A stretch of DNA of 64,000 nucleotides from Streptomyces rubrogriseus (GTDB lineage: Bacteria > Actinomycetota > Actinomycetes > Streptomycetales > Streptomycetaceae): assembly GCF_027947575.1 (NCBI RefSeq), contig NZ_CP116256.1, positions 7,998,001 to 8,062,000 on the forward strand, in the 5' to 3' direction. Shown in pieces: positions 42,924 through 53,034 of this stretch (within the stretch, counting starts at the first letter, position 1; each line of letters opens with the position of its first letter). The translations under genes and the position numbers were made by a program. The notes under the pieces are model-generated. The model saw only the letters and a list, made by a program, of their open reading frames with translations. It was not told where the DNA came from and searched no databases.

Positions 42924-44435
42924 ATGAGTGGCTCCCGGACAGGTCGGACAGGCGGACCCGCCGCGCCCGCGGAGGCCGATACCCATCGCTGGTGGGCACT
43001 GGTGGTGATCGCCCTGGCCCAGCTGATGGTCGTCCTCGACGCGACGATCGTGAACATCGCGCTGCCCTCGGCACAGCGCGACCTGGACATGTCCGACGCC
43101 AACCGCCAGTGGGTGATCACCGCGTACACCCTCGCCTTCGGCGGCCTGCTGCTGCTCGGCGGGCGGGTGGCGGACCTGGTGGGGCGCAAACGCACCTTCG
43201 TCATCGGGCTGATCGGCTTCGCCGCCGCCTCCGCGATCGGCGGCGCCGCCACCACCTCGGCGATGCTCTTCGGCGCCCGCGCCCTCCAGGGCGTCTTCGC
43301 CGCCGTCCTCGCGCCGTCCGCGCTGTCCCTGCTGACGACGACCTTCACCGACCCGAGGGAGCGCGGGAAGGCCTTCGGCATCTACGGCGCGCTGGCCGGC
43401 AGCGGCTCCGCGATCGGCTTCATCGTCGGCGGGGTGCTCACCGAGTACCTGAACTGGCGCTGGTGCCTGTACGTCAACATCCCCATCGCCGTCATCGCCG
43501 TGATCGGGGCGTTCGCCCTGCTGCACGACCGGCCCGGCCACGCCGACGCCCGGCTCGACGTGCCCGGCGTGGTCCTCGGCTGCGGCGGTCTCGTCGCCCT
43601 CGTCTACGGCTTCAGCGAGGCCCAGCCCCGCGGCTGGACCGACCCGCTGGTGCTGGCCCTGTTCGGCCTGGCCGTGGTCCTCCTGGCCGCCTTCGTGTGG
43701 TGGCAGACCCGGGCGCCGACGCCCCTGCTGCCGCTGCACGTCATCCGGGAACGCAACCGCGCGGGCTGCTTCCTGACGATGATGCTGGCGGTCATCGGCA
43801 TGTTCGGGCTGTTCCTGTTCATGACCTACTACCTCCAGGTCATCCTCGGCTACTCCCCCGTGCGCACCGGCCTGGCGTTCCTTCCGCTGACCGCCGCGAT
43901 CGTCGTGGGCTCCACGCAGATCTCGGCCCGGCTGCTGCCGCACGTGGGCCCGCGCATGCTGATGGTCCCCGGCATGCTCCTCGCCTCCGGCGGCATGGTG
44001 ATCCTCACGCGGATGACCGTGCACTCGGAGTACGTCTCCGAGATCCTCCCGGCGCTGCTCCTGATGGGCCTCGGCATGGGCCTGACCTTCATGCCGGTGT
44101 TCTCCACGGCCACCGCCGGGGTCGCCCCGAAGGACTCCGGCGTGACCTCGGCGACGGTCAACACCTCGCAGCAGGTGGGCGGCTCGATCGGCACGGCGCT
44201 GCTCAACACCATCGCGACCAGCACGAGCGCGTCGTGGATCGCCGCGCATCTGAAGAACCCCGCGCAACGGGAGCTGATCGTGCGGGAGGGCATCGTGCAC
44301 GGCTACACGGTCGCCATCTGGGTGGCGGCCGGGGTCATGCTGCTGGCGGGGGTGGTCGCGGGGGTGATGGTGACGGCCAAGGCGCCGAAGCACGGCACCC
44401 CGGCCGAACGTCCGGTGCCGGAGCCGGTGAGGTGA
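42924..44435 (+). CDS. MFS drug exporter, DHA2 (EmrB/QacA) family, 14 TM
   Basis: A 503-residue integral membrane protein. The first helix contains LMVVLDATIVNIALPSAQRD (motif D1), the loop after helix 2 has GGRVADLVGRKRTF (motif A), and helix 5 carries the antiporter motif C region GSAIGFIVGGVLTEYLNWRW. About 14 hydrophobic segments follow the DHA2 pattern. It should expel a cationic or amphipathic drug using the proton gradient. ATG 42924. The APH(6)-like kinase gene lies 55 bases downstream, giving a possible two-gene resistance unit. Confidence 0.92.
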   Translation: MSGSRTGRTGGPAAPAEADTHRWWALVVIALAQLMVVLDATIVNIALPSAQRDLDMSDANRQWVITAYTLAFGGLLLLGGRVADLVGRKRTFVIGLIGFAAASAIGGAATTSAMLFGARALQGVFAAVLAPSALSLLTTTFTDPRERGKAFGIYGALAGSGSAIGFIVGGVLTEYLNWRWCLYVNIPIAVIAVIGAFALLHDRPGHADARLDVPGVVLGCGGLVALVYGFSEAQPRGWTDPLVLALFGLAVVLLAAFVWWQTRAPTPLLPLHVIRERNRAGCFLTMMLAVIGMFGLFLFMTYYLQVILGYSPVRTGLAFLPLTAAIVVGSTQISARLLPHVGPRMLMVPGMLLASGGMVILTRMTVHSEYVSEILPALLLMGLGMGLTFMPVFSTATAGVAPKDSGVTSATVNTSQQVGGSIGTALLNTIATSTSASWIAAHLKNPAQRELIVREGIVHGYTVAIWVAAGVMLLAGVVAGVMVTAKAPKHGTPAERPVPEPVR

Positions 44436-44490
44436 GGTGCGGCGGAAATCCGCGTGACCGCGCGGGCGCCCGCCGGTAGCGTCCGGTGCT

Positions 44491-45372
44491 GTGATCGATG
44501 TGCCCGAGGGACTCGCGACCGCGCAGGCGAAGTACAACGGAGCGGCCGGGCGCGCCTTCGTCGAGGGGCTGCCCGCGCTGGCGGCCGGGTTCCTGGAGCG
44601 GTGGGAGCTGCGGCTCGACGGGCCGTCGATGCACGGGTGGGCGGCGCTGGTGCTGCCGGTCGTGCGCGGCGACGGCACCGAGGCGGTGCTGAAGCTCCAG
44701 ATCGCCGACGCCGAGTCCGAGGGCGAGCCGATCGCCCTGCGGGTGTGGGACGGGGACGGCGCGGTACGGCTGCTCGACCACGACCCGGCCACCGGCACGA
44801 TGCTCCTGGAGCGCCTGGACGCCGGCCGCATGCTCAGCCACGTCGCGGACTCCCGCGAGGCCGTCCTGGTCGTCGCCCGCCTCCTCGCGCACCTCACCGC
44901 GACCCCGGCACCGCCCGGCATGCGCCGACTCGGCGACATCGCGCGCGGCATGCTGGAGCGGACGCCCGCGACCCTGGAGCGCATCCCCGACCCGGCCGAC
45001 CGGCGGCTGGTCGCCGACTGCGCCGCCGCTGTGCGGGAGGTCGCCGACGAGCCGGGCGACCGGCTGCTGCACTGGGACCTGCACTACGAGAACGTCCTCG
45101 CCGCGGACCGCGCCCCCTGGATCGCCATCGACCCCAAGCCGCTGGCCGGCGACCCGGGGTTCGACCTGCTGCCCGCCCTGGACAACCGCTACGAGCCGGG
45201 CGAGACCCGGTGGCGTTTCGACGCCATGACCGACGTCCTCGGGCTCGACCGGGAGCGGGCCCGCGCCTGGTCGCTGGGCCGCGTACTGCAGAACAGCCTG
45301 TGGAACGTCGAGGACGGCGACCCGCTGGAGACGGAGCAGATGGAGATCGGGCGGCTGCTGCGCGACCTGTGA
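44491..45372 (+). CDS. Aminoglycoside/hydroxyurea phosphotransferase family protein (APH(6)-like)
   Basis: A 293-residue kinase-fold protein. The catalytic loop LLHWDLHYENVLAADR near residue 190 holds the HxDxxxxN set (Trp replaces the usual Gly), and the metal loop is AIDPKPLAGDPGFDLLPA near 215. The N-terminal lobe has VLKLQIADAESEGEPIALRV with the ATP lysine. The group includes streptomycin 6-kinases and hydroxyurea kinases, but most chromosomal members lack proven activity. GTG 44491 is used. Confidence 0.87.
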   Translation: MIDVPEGLATAQAKYNGAAGRAFVEGLPALAAGFLERWELRLDGPSMHGWAALVLPVVRGDGTEAVLKLQIADAESEGEPIALRVWDGDGAVRLLDHDPATGTMLLERLDAGRMLSHVADSREAVLVVARLLAHLTATPAPPGMRRLGDIARGMLERTPATLERIPDPADRRLVADCAAAVREVADEPGDRLLHWDLHYENVLAADRAPWIAIDPKPLAGDPGFDLLPALDNRYEPGETRWRFDAMTDVLGLDRERARAWSLGRVLQNSLWNVEDGDPLETEQMEIGRLLRDL

Positions 45373-45397
45373 GGACCGCGCGGGTCACCGGCGGACC

Positions 45398-48300
45398 TCA
45401 GCACCGGGTGTCGGGGCGCGGCTCCCGTTCCCGGCGCCCGCCGCGCTCCAGGGCGGCCGGCAGCTCCGTCCTGCGCCGTATCCGCAGCTTGCGGTAGGTA
45501 CTGGTCAGGTGGGTCTCCACGGTGCGCCGGGCGAGGTGCAGCAGGTCGGCGATCTCGGTGTTGGTGCGGCCGTCGGCGGCCAGTTCGGCGATCCGGCGCT
45601 CGCTGCCGGTCAGTGCGTCGGCGCCGGTGCGGGACGCCACCGGGCCGCGGGCGCCGCCCTCGCGCAGGGCCTGCCCGGCCAGGGTGAGCCAGCGCAGAGC
45701 GCCCTTGCGTTCGGCCAGTTCCGCCGCCTCGCGCAGCCGGGCCCGGGCGCGTCCGCGCTCGCCCGCGCCGAGGAGCTGGCGGCCCTGGGCGAGCAGCGCG
45801 GGGATCAGCTCCATGTCGGTGTCGGCGGGCGCGTCCCGCAGGGTCCGTACGGCCTCCTCGGCCAGCTCCAGGCCGCGGCGCCCGCCGGTCGCGGTGCCCA
45901 GCACGCGCAGGGCGCGGCCCACGGTGCGCGGGGTGTTCCACACCCGGGCCAGCCGCAGTTCCTCCGTCGCCAGGGCCAGTGCCTCCGGGCCGCCGCCCAG
46001 CGCCAGCCGGCATTCGGCGACGGCGGTCCGCCACGGGGTGACGACCGGGCTGATCACCTCCCGGGCCGCCTGGCGGCGCCCGCACTCCAGGAAGTCGTGC
46101 AGGGCGCCCGCCGGGTCGCCGGTGGCGGCGCGCAGCACGCCCCGCGCGTACAGGTAGCGGTTCAGCTCCCAGTTCTCGGGCACCTCGCGCAGGTCGAACC
46201 GGTCGGCGTAGTGCAGGGCCTCGTCGGTGCGGCCGGTGTGCACCAGGGCCATCAGGGCGTGGGCGTCCCGGTTGGTGGGTCCGGAGCCGGGACCGGGCCC
46301 GCGGTCGGCGGCGAGGGCGAGCAGCCGGGCGTGGTCGCCGCGGGAGGCAACGATGTCGGCGCGGGTGTTGAGCAGCGCGTGCTGCATCGGGTGCAGCAGG
46401 GCGGGGTGCTGTCCGGCCAGGCCGCGTTCCACCAGCCGTTCGGCCTCGTCGAGTTCGTCGGCCCACTGGGCGACCGCGGCGGCCGTGCCGAGGAGGAAGG
46501 GTTCGGCCAGCGGGTCGGTGGGCTGGGCGAGCAGGTCCCGCACCCGGACCATCGCCTCGTCGGCGGAGATCAGCGCGGCCGTCGCCGCGTACCGCACCAG
46601 CAGGGCCTGCCCCGCGGTGCCGACCAGCTCCGGGGAATGCCGGCCGGTCTCGGACAGCCACCGGTACACCTCCTGACGGGTCGCCAGGTCCTCGTCGGAC
46701 AGCAGCGCGGTGGCGGTCTGCACGGTGCGGGCCAGGCCCGGGTGGCCGGACAGCCGGCCCTCGGTGCGGCGCAGTACCTCCATCGCCGTACGGATCTCGC
46801 CGCGCCCCGCCAGGGCGGTGCCGAGGGCGACGGCGGTACGCACCCGGTTGCGCGGCTCGGCGGGCAGGTGCTGGGCCTCGGCGAGCCGGGCGATGGCGGC
46901 CGGGGTGTCGGCCGACGCGTACTCCAGGGAGCCCAGTTCGGTCAGCAGCCGCTGCCTGAGATCGTCGGACACCGGCTCGTCCAGCGCCCGGCGCAGATAG
47001 CCGACGGCGTCGGCGGGGCGGGCGTCGTGCACGGCGACGGTCACGGCGTCGCGCAGGACGCGCAGCGCCCAGGACAGGCCGACGGCCGGGGTGCGCAGCA
47101 GGTGCCGGGCGACCGCCTCGACACGGTCGCCGCGGCGCAGCATCGCCTCCGCCGCCGACCGGTGCACGGCCTCGCGGCGCGGCCGGGGCCAGCCGGTCAG
47201 TACGGCGTCGCGCAGCAACGGGTGCGCGTAGCGGGGCGGCCGCCCTCGTCGGGGCGCAGCAGACCGAGCCGCGTCATGGCGGCGAGCCAGCCCTCGATCC
47301 GCGCGGGGTCGGCCCCGGCCGCCTCGGCGAGCACGTCGACCGGGTCCCCGGCCGAACCCTGCGCCGGGGGCGGGGGCGGGGTGCGCCACAGCGTCGTCCG
47401 GTGCGGCGCGTGGGCGGGCGGTCCGGTGCGGCCGTAGGCGGCGCGGGGCGCGGACTCCGGCCGCCCGCCGTAGGGCTCGTCGTACGGCTCGTGGACCGGG
47501 TACGGCGCCCCGTCGGCGGGTCCGGCGAGCTCGTCGGGGTGCGGATAGGGGCCGTGCTCCGGCAGCTCCGCACCGGGACCGGGACCGCCGGGCAGCGGAG
47601 ACCGCGGATCCGCGCCGCCGCCGGGGCCCGCGCTCCACACGTCCCGGCAGCCCGGCGCGATGTCCCGGGGCCTGCGCGTCCGCGCCGTCGGCGTCTCATG
47701 GGTGTGCCGACGCCCGGCACCGAACACCGCGCCCTGACGGTACGCACCGTCCGACGACGGGGTCTGTCCGTACGCGCCGTCCGACAGCGGGGCCTGCGGG
47801 TACGCGGCACCCGGCGCAGACGCCTGCCGGTCCGCGGTGCCGAACGGCGAAGGCAACCGGCCCCCGGCGTCCGACGGCGACGCCTGACCGTACGCACCGT
47901 CCGACAGCGGTGTCTGCCCGTACGCACCGTCCGACGGCGACGCCTGCCCGTACGCACCGTCCGACAGCGGGGCCTTCGGGTGGTCGGCACCCGGCGCAGA
48001 CTCACGCGGGTACGCGGCATCCGCCGGCGAGGCCAGCCGGTCCGCGTCGCCCCACGGCGGCGCCTGACCGTACCCACCGGTCAACGGCGACGCCTCCCGG
48101 TACACGCCGTCCGACGGCGGGGTCTGCCGGTAGACGGCACCCGGCGCGGACGCCCTCGGGTGCGGGAGGGCATGCCGGAGGGCGGCCCGGTGGTCCGGCG
48201 GGCCGGTGGGCCAGGCCTGTTCCAGCGCCGCCAGGCAGCGCGCCACGTCGGCCGTCGCGGGGCCCGCGCTGTTCAGCCACCAGGAGACGGCGGCCGGGTA

Positions 48301-49035
48301 GGACCCGGGGTACAGCGCCGCGCAGCTGTCCGGCACCGGCGGGACGCCCTCGGGGTGCGGGGTGCCGCCGAGGTCGTCCAGCAGGGCGTGCAGGAGCAGC
48401 GGGCTGCCCGCACCGGCCCGTACGCACTCCTCGGTCCAGCGCGCGGGCGCGTCCGGGAAGGCCTCGCGGACCAGCCCGGCCGCCGCCGAGTCGCTGAGCG
48501 GGGCGAGGGTGTGGGTGCGCACCAGGGACGGCGACAGCGCCTGGGTGAGTCCGGCGGGCCGCGGGTCGACGTCGTACTGGCTGCGCTCGGTGGCGACCAG
48601 CAGTACTGGTAATCGGTCGACGTGCCGGGCCGCCTCCGTCAGCCAGCGGCGCGAGGAGTCGTCGGCGAGGTGGACGTCGTCGACGGCCAGCAGCACCGGG
48701 CCCTCGGCCGCGTAGGAGCGCAGCAGCCGCCACAGCCGGGCCGCGCTGCCCCGGTCGTCGCCGCCGGGCGCCATGTCCGTGAACTCCGGTACCGGCCCGA
48801 GGAGGTGGAGGACCATGGCGAAGGGCACCGAGGTGTCCTCGGGCGAGCAGCGCACGCTCAGCACCCGCAGGCCACGGTCCTCGGCGTGCCGCGCGGCGGT
48901 CTCCAGTACGGCGGTGCGTCCGGTGCCGCTGGCGCCGCGCAGCAGGACGAGGCGGCCGGTGCCGGCCCGGGCGCGCTCGATCTCGGCGGACAACAGCGCG
49001 TGGGCGTCGTCGCGTTCACGGAGCGGTCCGGTCAT
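45398..49035 (-). pseudogene. LuxR family LAL-type regulator, frameshifted; likely CIS cluster regulator
   Basis: Together the two frames encode about 1212 residues: an N-terminal AAA-type NTPase (MTGPLRERDDAHALLSAEIE; P-loop GASGTGRT, Arg in place of the usual Lys; Walker B VLLAVDDVHLADD), a low-complexity insertion of about 260 residues, a helical TPR-like middle, and a C-terminal LuxR HTH (LTGSERRIAELAADGRTNTE). The frames break at the C/G run 47233-47236; one more base would restore GGRPPRYAHPLLRDAVL. It heads the injection-system locus. Sequencing error versus true lesion is unresolved. Confidence 0.85.
47740..48140 (-). repeat. Low-complexity tandem repeat inside the LAL regulator
   Basis: Degenerate units of about 30 bases built on GTACGCACCGTCCGAC encode variants of SDGAYGQ(A/T)(S/P)P, with about ten copies. 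The insertion separates the NTPase from the helical domain and is probably disordered. It looks like a recent slippage expansion. Confidence 0.85.
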
Positions 49036-49344
49036 CGGTGCCTCCTGTGGTGGATGGTGCTCCCCCGGTGTGTGAGACGAACGACTGCGGTCAACGGTGG
49101 TGCGAAGTGGCGCGGGTCACGGTGGCCCGCGGCCGCCTCCACGGGTCCCCGCGACCTTGCGGGACCCCTCTGACCTGCCGGGACACCCGCGCGACGGCCG
49201 TTCGCGGCGTCCGTCGCGCTGGTCTCGTGGTGTGCCTCGTGGTGCTCCACGATTGCGAAGTCCCAGCAGTCCCATAAGTGTGGAACCCGCACATCCGCTA
49301 CCGGCCTGTGCCGGAGTGCGGGCACGTGAACAGGGGGGAAACGG
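49036..49344. other. Divergent intergenic region between the two LuxR genes
   Basis: Just over 300 bases without a convincing gene. It must contain the promoters of both regulators and is the natural place for mutual control. A GGGGGAA ribosome site at 49333-49339 precedes the TTG start of the downstream gene. No clear palindrome was found by eye. Confidence 0.45.
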
Positions 49345-50055
49345 TTGCTCAACTCACCCCGGAACACCACCACATCCATCACATCCGCCACATCCACGGC
49401 GTCCGCGCACGGGCCGGGCAAAGCGGTCGGCGTCACCGACCGGCGGGTCCCGGTGGCGGTGTCCGCTCCGGACCCGATCAGCCGCGAGGGCGCGGTCAGC
49501 CAGTTGCGCCGGCACCCGGAGATCGACCTGCGCGAGGAGTCGGGGCCCGGCACGGTGGCCCTGCTCATCGAGGACGCGCTCGACGACGCGGCGCTCACCC
49601 GGCTGCGCCGGATCGTGCGCAGCGAGGGCGCGCGCGCCGTGCTCGTGATCGGTGCGATCCGCGAGAGCGAACTGCTCGACGTCGTCGAGTGCGGCGTCGG
49701 CGCCATCGTCTGGCGGCACGAGGCCACCGCCCACCGGCTGGTGCAGGCCGTGCTGGCCGCCTCGCGCGGCGACGGCGACCTGCCGGCCGACCTGCTGGGC
49801 CGGCTCATCAGCCAGGTGGGCACGCTGCACCGAGGCGCGGCGGGTCGCCCCGGCGCCCCCTCGCTGGGCCTCGCACCCCGAGAGGTGGACGTCCTGCGGC
49901 TGGTCGCCGAGGGTCTCGACACCGGAGAGATCGCCGGCAAGTTGTCCTACTCCGAACGCACCGTCAAGAACGTGATGCACGGACTCACCACGCGGCTCCA
50001 TCTGCGCAACCGCGCCCACGCCGTGGCCTATGCCCTCAGGGAAGGCTACATCTGA
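49345..50055 (+). CDS. LuxR family regulator with a degenerate receiver domain
   Basis: A 236-residue protein. The C-terminal NarL-type HTH is clear: LAPREVDVLRLVAEGLDTGE then LSYSERTVKNVMHGLTTRL. The N-terminal part (about 40-150) is arranged like a receiver domain, but the phospho-acceptor region reads VALLIEDALDD and lacks the usual Asp context, so it is probably phosphorylation-independent. TTG 49345 is chosen for its ribosome site. It lies immediately upstream of the DUF4255 and ATPase genes on the same strand and probably controls the injection system. Confidence 0.82.
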   Translation: MLNSPRNTTTSITSATSTASAHGPGKAVGVTDRRVPVAVSAPDPISREGAVSQLRRHPEIDLREESGPGTVALLIEDALDDAALTRLRRIVRSEGARAVLVIGAIRESELLDVVECGVGAIVWRHEATAHRLVQAVLAASRGDGDLPADLLGRLISQVGTLHRGAAGRPGAPSLGLAPREVDVLRLVAEGLDTGEIAGKLSYSERTVKNVMHGLTTRLHLRNRAHAVAYALREGYI

Positions 50056-50248
50056 CCGAACGGGCAATCGAGAGCGGACCCGTCGGTCCGTGCGGGCACG
50101 GCATCCTGCCCGTCCGTCGTCCCCGGGGCGCGTGCGGGCGGGACGGGCCGGAGGAACGATCGGTGAGAGCATCGGTGACAGGCGCCGGTGACCGGCGGCA
50201 GCGGGCGGGCCGCGCGGACTCGAGTGCGGGCAGGGCGGGAGCGCTAGC

Positions 50249-50926
50249 GTGATCCACGAGGTGGACGAAGTCCTCAAGGCCCTCCTCAAGGGTGGGGCGT
50301 TGACGGACTCGGGCATCGACGTGGCCTTCGAGGCACCCACCCGTGACTGGGCGGCCCGGCGCAACGCGCCCGTCGTCAACGCCTACTTGTACGACATCCG
50401 CGAGGACGTGAGCCGGCGGCACCGCGGCCATGTGGCGGTGCGCGACCAGGACGAAATCGTCGTCAAGCGCCGTCAGCCGCCCCGCTGGTTCCGGCTGTCG
50501 TACCTGGTGACCGCCTGGACGAAGACCCCGCAGGACGAACACCGGCTGCTGTCCGCCGTACTTGCGACCCTGCTGCCCCGCGAGCAACTTCCCCCCTACG
50601 AACTCCCCGGCGCACTCGGCGCGATGGGGCTCCCGATGCCGATGACGGTGGCCGGCGCCCAGACCGAGTCCCGTTCCCTCGCCGAGATCTGGTCCGCCCT
50701 GGGCGGCGAGCTGAAGCCGTCCCTCGACCTGGTGCTCACCGTGCCCTTCCCGGCCTTCCCCGAGTACGACGCCGGGCCCCCGGTCACCGAGGGCGCGACG
50801 GTCCGGATCGGCGGCGTCGAGGGCGACCCGCCGATGTCCGAGGGCCGCTCGCACCGGCCGCACCAGGTGGCGGCGGCCCGCGCGGCCCGCAAGGCCGTGA
50901 CGGACGGCCGCACGAAACGACAGTGA
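50249..50926 (+). CDS. DUF4255 protein of the contractile injection system
   Basis: A 225-residue cytosolic protein with a DUF4255 domain (about 5-185): MIHEVDEVLKALLKGGA, NAPVVNAYLYDIREDVSRR, RWFRLSYLVTAWT, EHRLLSAVLATLLP. In extracellular/cytoplasmic CIS loci DUF4255 proteins are thought to act as tail terminator or sheath-cap-like components (Cis16/Pvc16 type). The GTG at 50249 is used; its TGA overlaps the GTG of the ATPase (GTGA). The basic C-terminal tail is poorly conserved. Confidence 0.88.
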   Translation: MIHEVDEVLKALLKGGALTDSGIDVAFEAPTRDWAARRNAPVVNAYLYDIREDVSRRHRGHVAVRDQDEIVVKRRQPPRWFRLSYLVTAWTKTPQDEHRLLSAVLATLLPREQLPPYELPGALGAMGLPMPMTVAGAQTESRSLAEIWSALGGELKPSLDLVLTVPFPAFPEYDAGPPVTEGATVRIGGVEGDPPMSEGRSHRPHQVAAARAARKAVTDGRTKRQ

Positions 50927-53010
50927 CGACAGTGACGACCGCCGACACCCGCACTCCCGCTCCCGCTCCCGCCTCCACCACCGGCGCCCCGGCCGCCGCA
51001 CCGCCCGGCGATTCCGGCCGGGCGCTACTCGCCCGGCTCGAACTCCTGCGGGAGCGGGTGGCCGCGCTGGTCGAGCACCGCACCGCCGACGACCCCACGG
51101 CCGACGATCCGCTGCGCGGCCTGTACCTGCCCGACGAGGCCGTCCACCACCTGCTGCGCACCTGGCCGTCCGCCGACGCCGAGCCCGCGGGTGTGGGCGC
51201 GGGCGTGCCCGGGGGGCCCGTCCCCGCCCACGCTCCGGCCGGCCTCGGGGACCGGCTGGCCCGGCTGGCCGGGCAGGCAGGGCTGACCGAGCTGGACACA
51301 AGCGCCCTGCTCGTCGCCCTCGCCCCCGACGTCGACCGCACCTTCGAGCCGCTCTACGGCTACCTCAACAACGACGTGAGCCGCCGCCGCGCCACCGTGG
51401 GCCTCGCCCTCGACCTGTGCGGGGTGCCCGCGCACGTGGCCGCGGCCCGGTCCCGCTTCCACGCCTCGGCCCCGCTGCGCGCCCTGGGCCTGCTGGAGGT
51501 CGAGGAACCCGAGCGCCCCTTCCTGACCCGTTCGCTGCGCGTCCCGGACCGGCTCGTCGGCCACCTCCTCGGCGACGACACGCCGGACGCCGCGCTCCTC
51601 GGCCTGCTGCTCCCGATGCCGGACCCGCTGCCCGCCGCGGGCGGCGACGCCGACGTCTTCGTCCGGCGCCTGGCCGCCCGGCTGCAGGACGGCCCGCTCA
51701 CCGCCTATCTGCGCGAACCGCGCGAGGGCGACGGCCTGGCCGCCCTCTCCACCGTCCTGGACGCCGTGGGCGTCGACGCGCTGCGCTGCACCGACCCCGA
51801 GGACCACGTACCCGAGCTGCTGCGCGAGGCCCGCCTCGGCGGCCGGGCGCTCGTGGTGTCGGGGCTGCCCGAGAAGCCGGGCCCGCTGGTGCGGGCGCTG
51901 ACCGCCGCGACCGGCGTGACCGTATTGATGACGGACCCGCGCCCCTACGACCCGCACTGGGCGCCGGCCAACCCGCTCGTCCTGGACGCCCCGGGCCGCC
52001 GGGCCGGTGGCGTGGCCGTCTGGCGGGCCGCGCTGGGCGCCGACGCGGACGGGTTCGACCTGGCCACGGCCGTCGCCCCGTACCGGCTCGGCGGCGACCG
52101 CATCCAGCGGGCCGCGCACACCGCCCAGGCCCTCGCCGCCTTCGACGGCACCCCGGTCGACGCCGAGCACGTCCGGCTCGCCGCCCGGCGTCAGTCGGCC
52201 TCCGGGCTGGAGAGCCACGCCCGCCGGATCCGGCCGGACGTGGACTGGCAGGACCTGGTACTGCCCCACAAACCCCTGGTCCAGCTCCGCGAGCTGGCCC
52301 TGCGCGCCCGCCACCGCGACCGGGTCCTGGGCGACTGGCGGCTCAGCGCGGGCGGCGGCCGCGGCCGGGGGGTGCTCGGCCTGTTCGCGGGCGAGTCCGG
52401 CACCGGCAAGACGCTGTCGGCCGAGGTGGTCGCCGCCGACCTGGGCCTCGACCTGTACGTGGTCCAGCTGTCGTCGGTCGTCGACAAGTACGTCGGCGAG
52501 ACCGAGAAGAACCTGGAGCGGATCTTCGCGGAGGCCGACCGCACGGACGCCGTACTCCTCTTCGACGAGGCCGACGCCGTCTTCGGCAAGCGCTCCGAGG
52601 TCAAGGACGCCCACGACAAGTACGCCAACATGGAGAGCGCCTACCTGCTCCAGCGGCTGGAGTCCTTCGACGGCATCGCCCTGCTCACCACCAACCTGCG
52701 CGCCAACATCGACGAGGCGTTCACCCGGCGTCTGGACCTGGTCGTCGACTTCCCGTTCCCGGACGTCGAGCAGCGCCTGGCGCTGTGGCGGCACAGCCTG
52801 TCGCGGGTCCCGTCCTCCGACGGCATCGACCCGGGCGTGCTGGCGAGGGACTTCGAGCTGGCCGGCGGTTCGATCCGCAGTGCGGTCGTCACGGCCGCGT
52901 ACCTCGCCGCCGGGCGCGACGACATGGTGACGGCGGACGACCTCCTGGAGGGCGCCCGCCGCGAGTACCGCAAGGCCGGGAGGCTGGTACCGGGGGAAGG
53001 CGGCTGGTGA
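50923..53010 (+). CDS. AAA+ ATPase of the contractile injection system
   Basis: A 695-residue ATPase of the Cis15/Pvc15 type. The first 440 residues are mainly helical with an Ala/Pro-rich start. The AAA+ domain (about 455-665) has Walker A GESGTGKT at residue 490, Walker B LLFDEADAVFGKR near 546, sensor-1 LLTTNLRANIDEAF, and Arg-finger-like RRLDLVVDFPFP. Homologues are needed for particle assembly or loading in related systems, although they are not part of the particle. It is translationally coupled to DUF4255. Confidence 0.92.
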   Translation: MTTVTTADTRTPAPAPASTTGAPAAAPPGDSGRALLARLELLRERVAALVEHRTADDPTADDPLRGLYLPDEAVHHLLRTWPSADAEPAGVGAGVPGGPVPAHAPAGLGDRLARLAGQAGLTELDTSALLVALAPDVDRTFEPLYGYLNNDVSRRRATVGLALDLCGVPAHVAAARSRFHASAPLRALGLLEVEEPERPFLTRSLRVPDRLVGHLLGDDTPDAALLGLLLPMPDPLPAAGGDADVFVRRLAARLQDGPLTAYLREPREGDGLAALSTVLDAVGVDALRCTDPEDHVPELLREARLGGRALVVSGLPEKPGPLVRALTAATGVTVLMTDPRPYDPHWAPANPLVLDAPGRRAGGVAVWRAALGADADGFDLATAVAPYRLGGDRIQRAAHTAQALAAFDGTPVDAEHVRLAARRQSASGLESHARRIRPDVDWQDLVLPHKPLVQLRELALRARHRDRVLGDWRLSAGGGRGRGVLGLFAGESGTGKTLSAEVVAADLGLDLYVVQLSSVVDKYVGETEKNLERIFAEADRTDAVLLFDEADAVFGKRSEVKDAHDKYANMESAYLLQRLESFDGIALLTTNLRANIDEAFTRRLDLVVDFPFPDVEQRLALWRHSLSRVPSSDGIDPGVLARDFELAGGSIRSAVVTAAYLAAGRDDMVTADDLLEGARREYRKAGRLVPGEGGW

Positions 53011-53034
53011 CGGCCGCCGGGCCCCCTCCGGCCG

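Noticed and set aside
47740..48140. CRISPR-like array from regularly spaced repeats
   Set aside because: Units are degenerate, in frame, and code for a low-complexity protein segment; there are no unique spacers and no cas genes.
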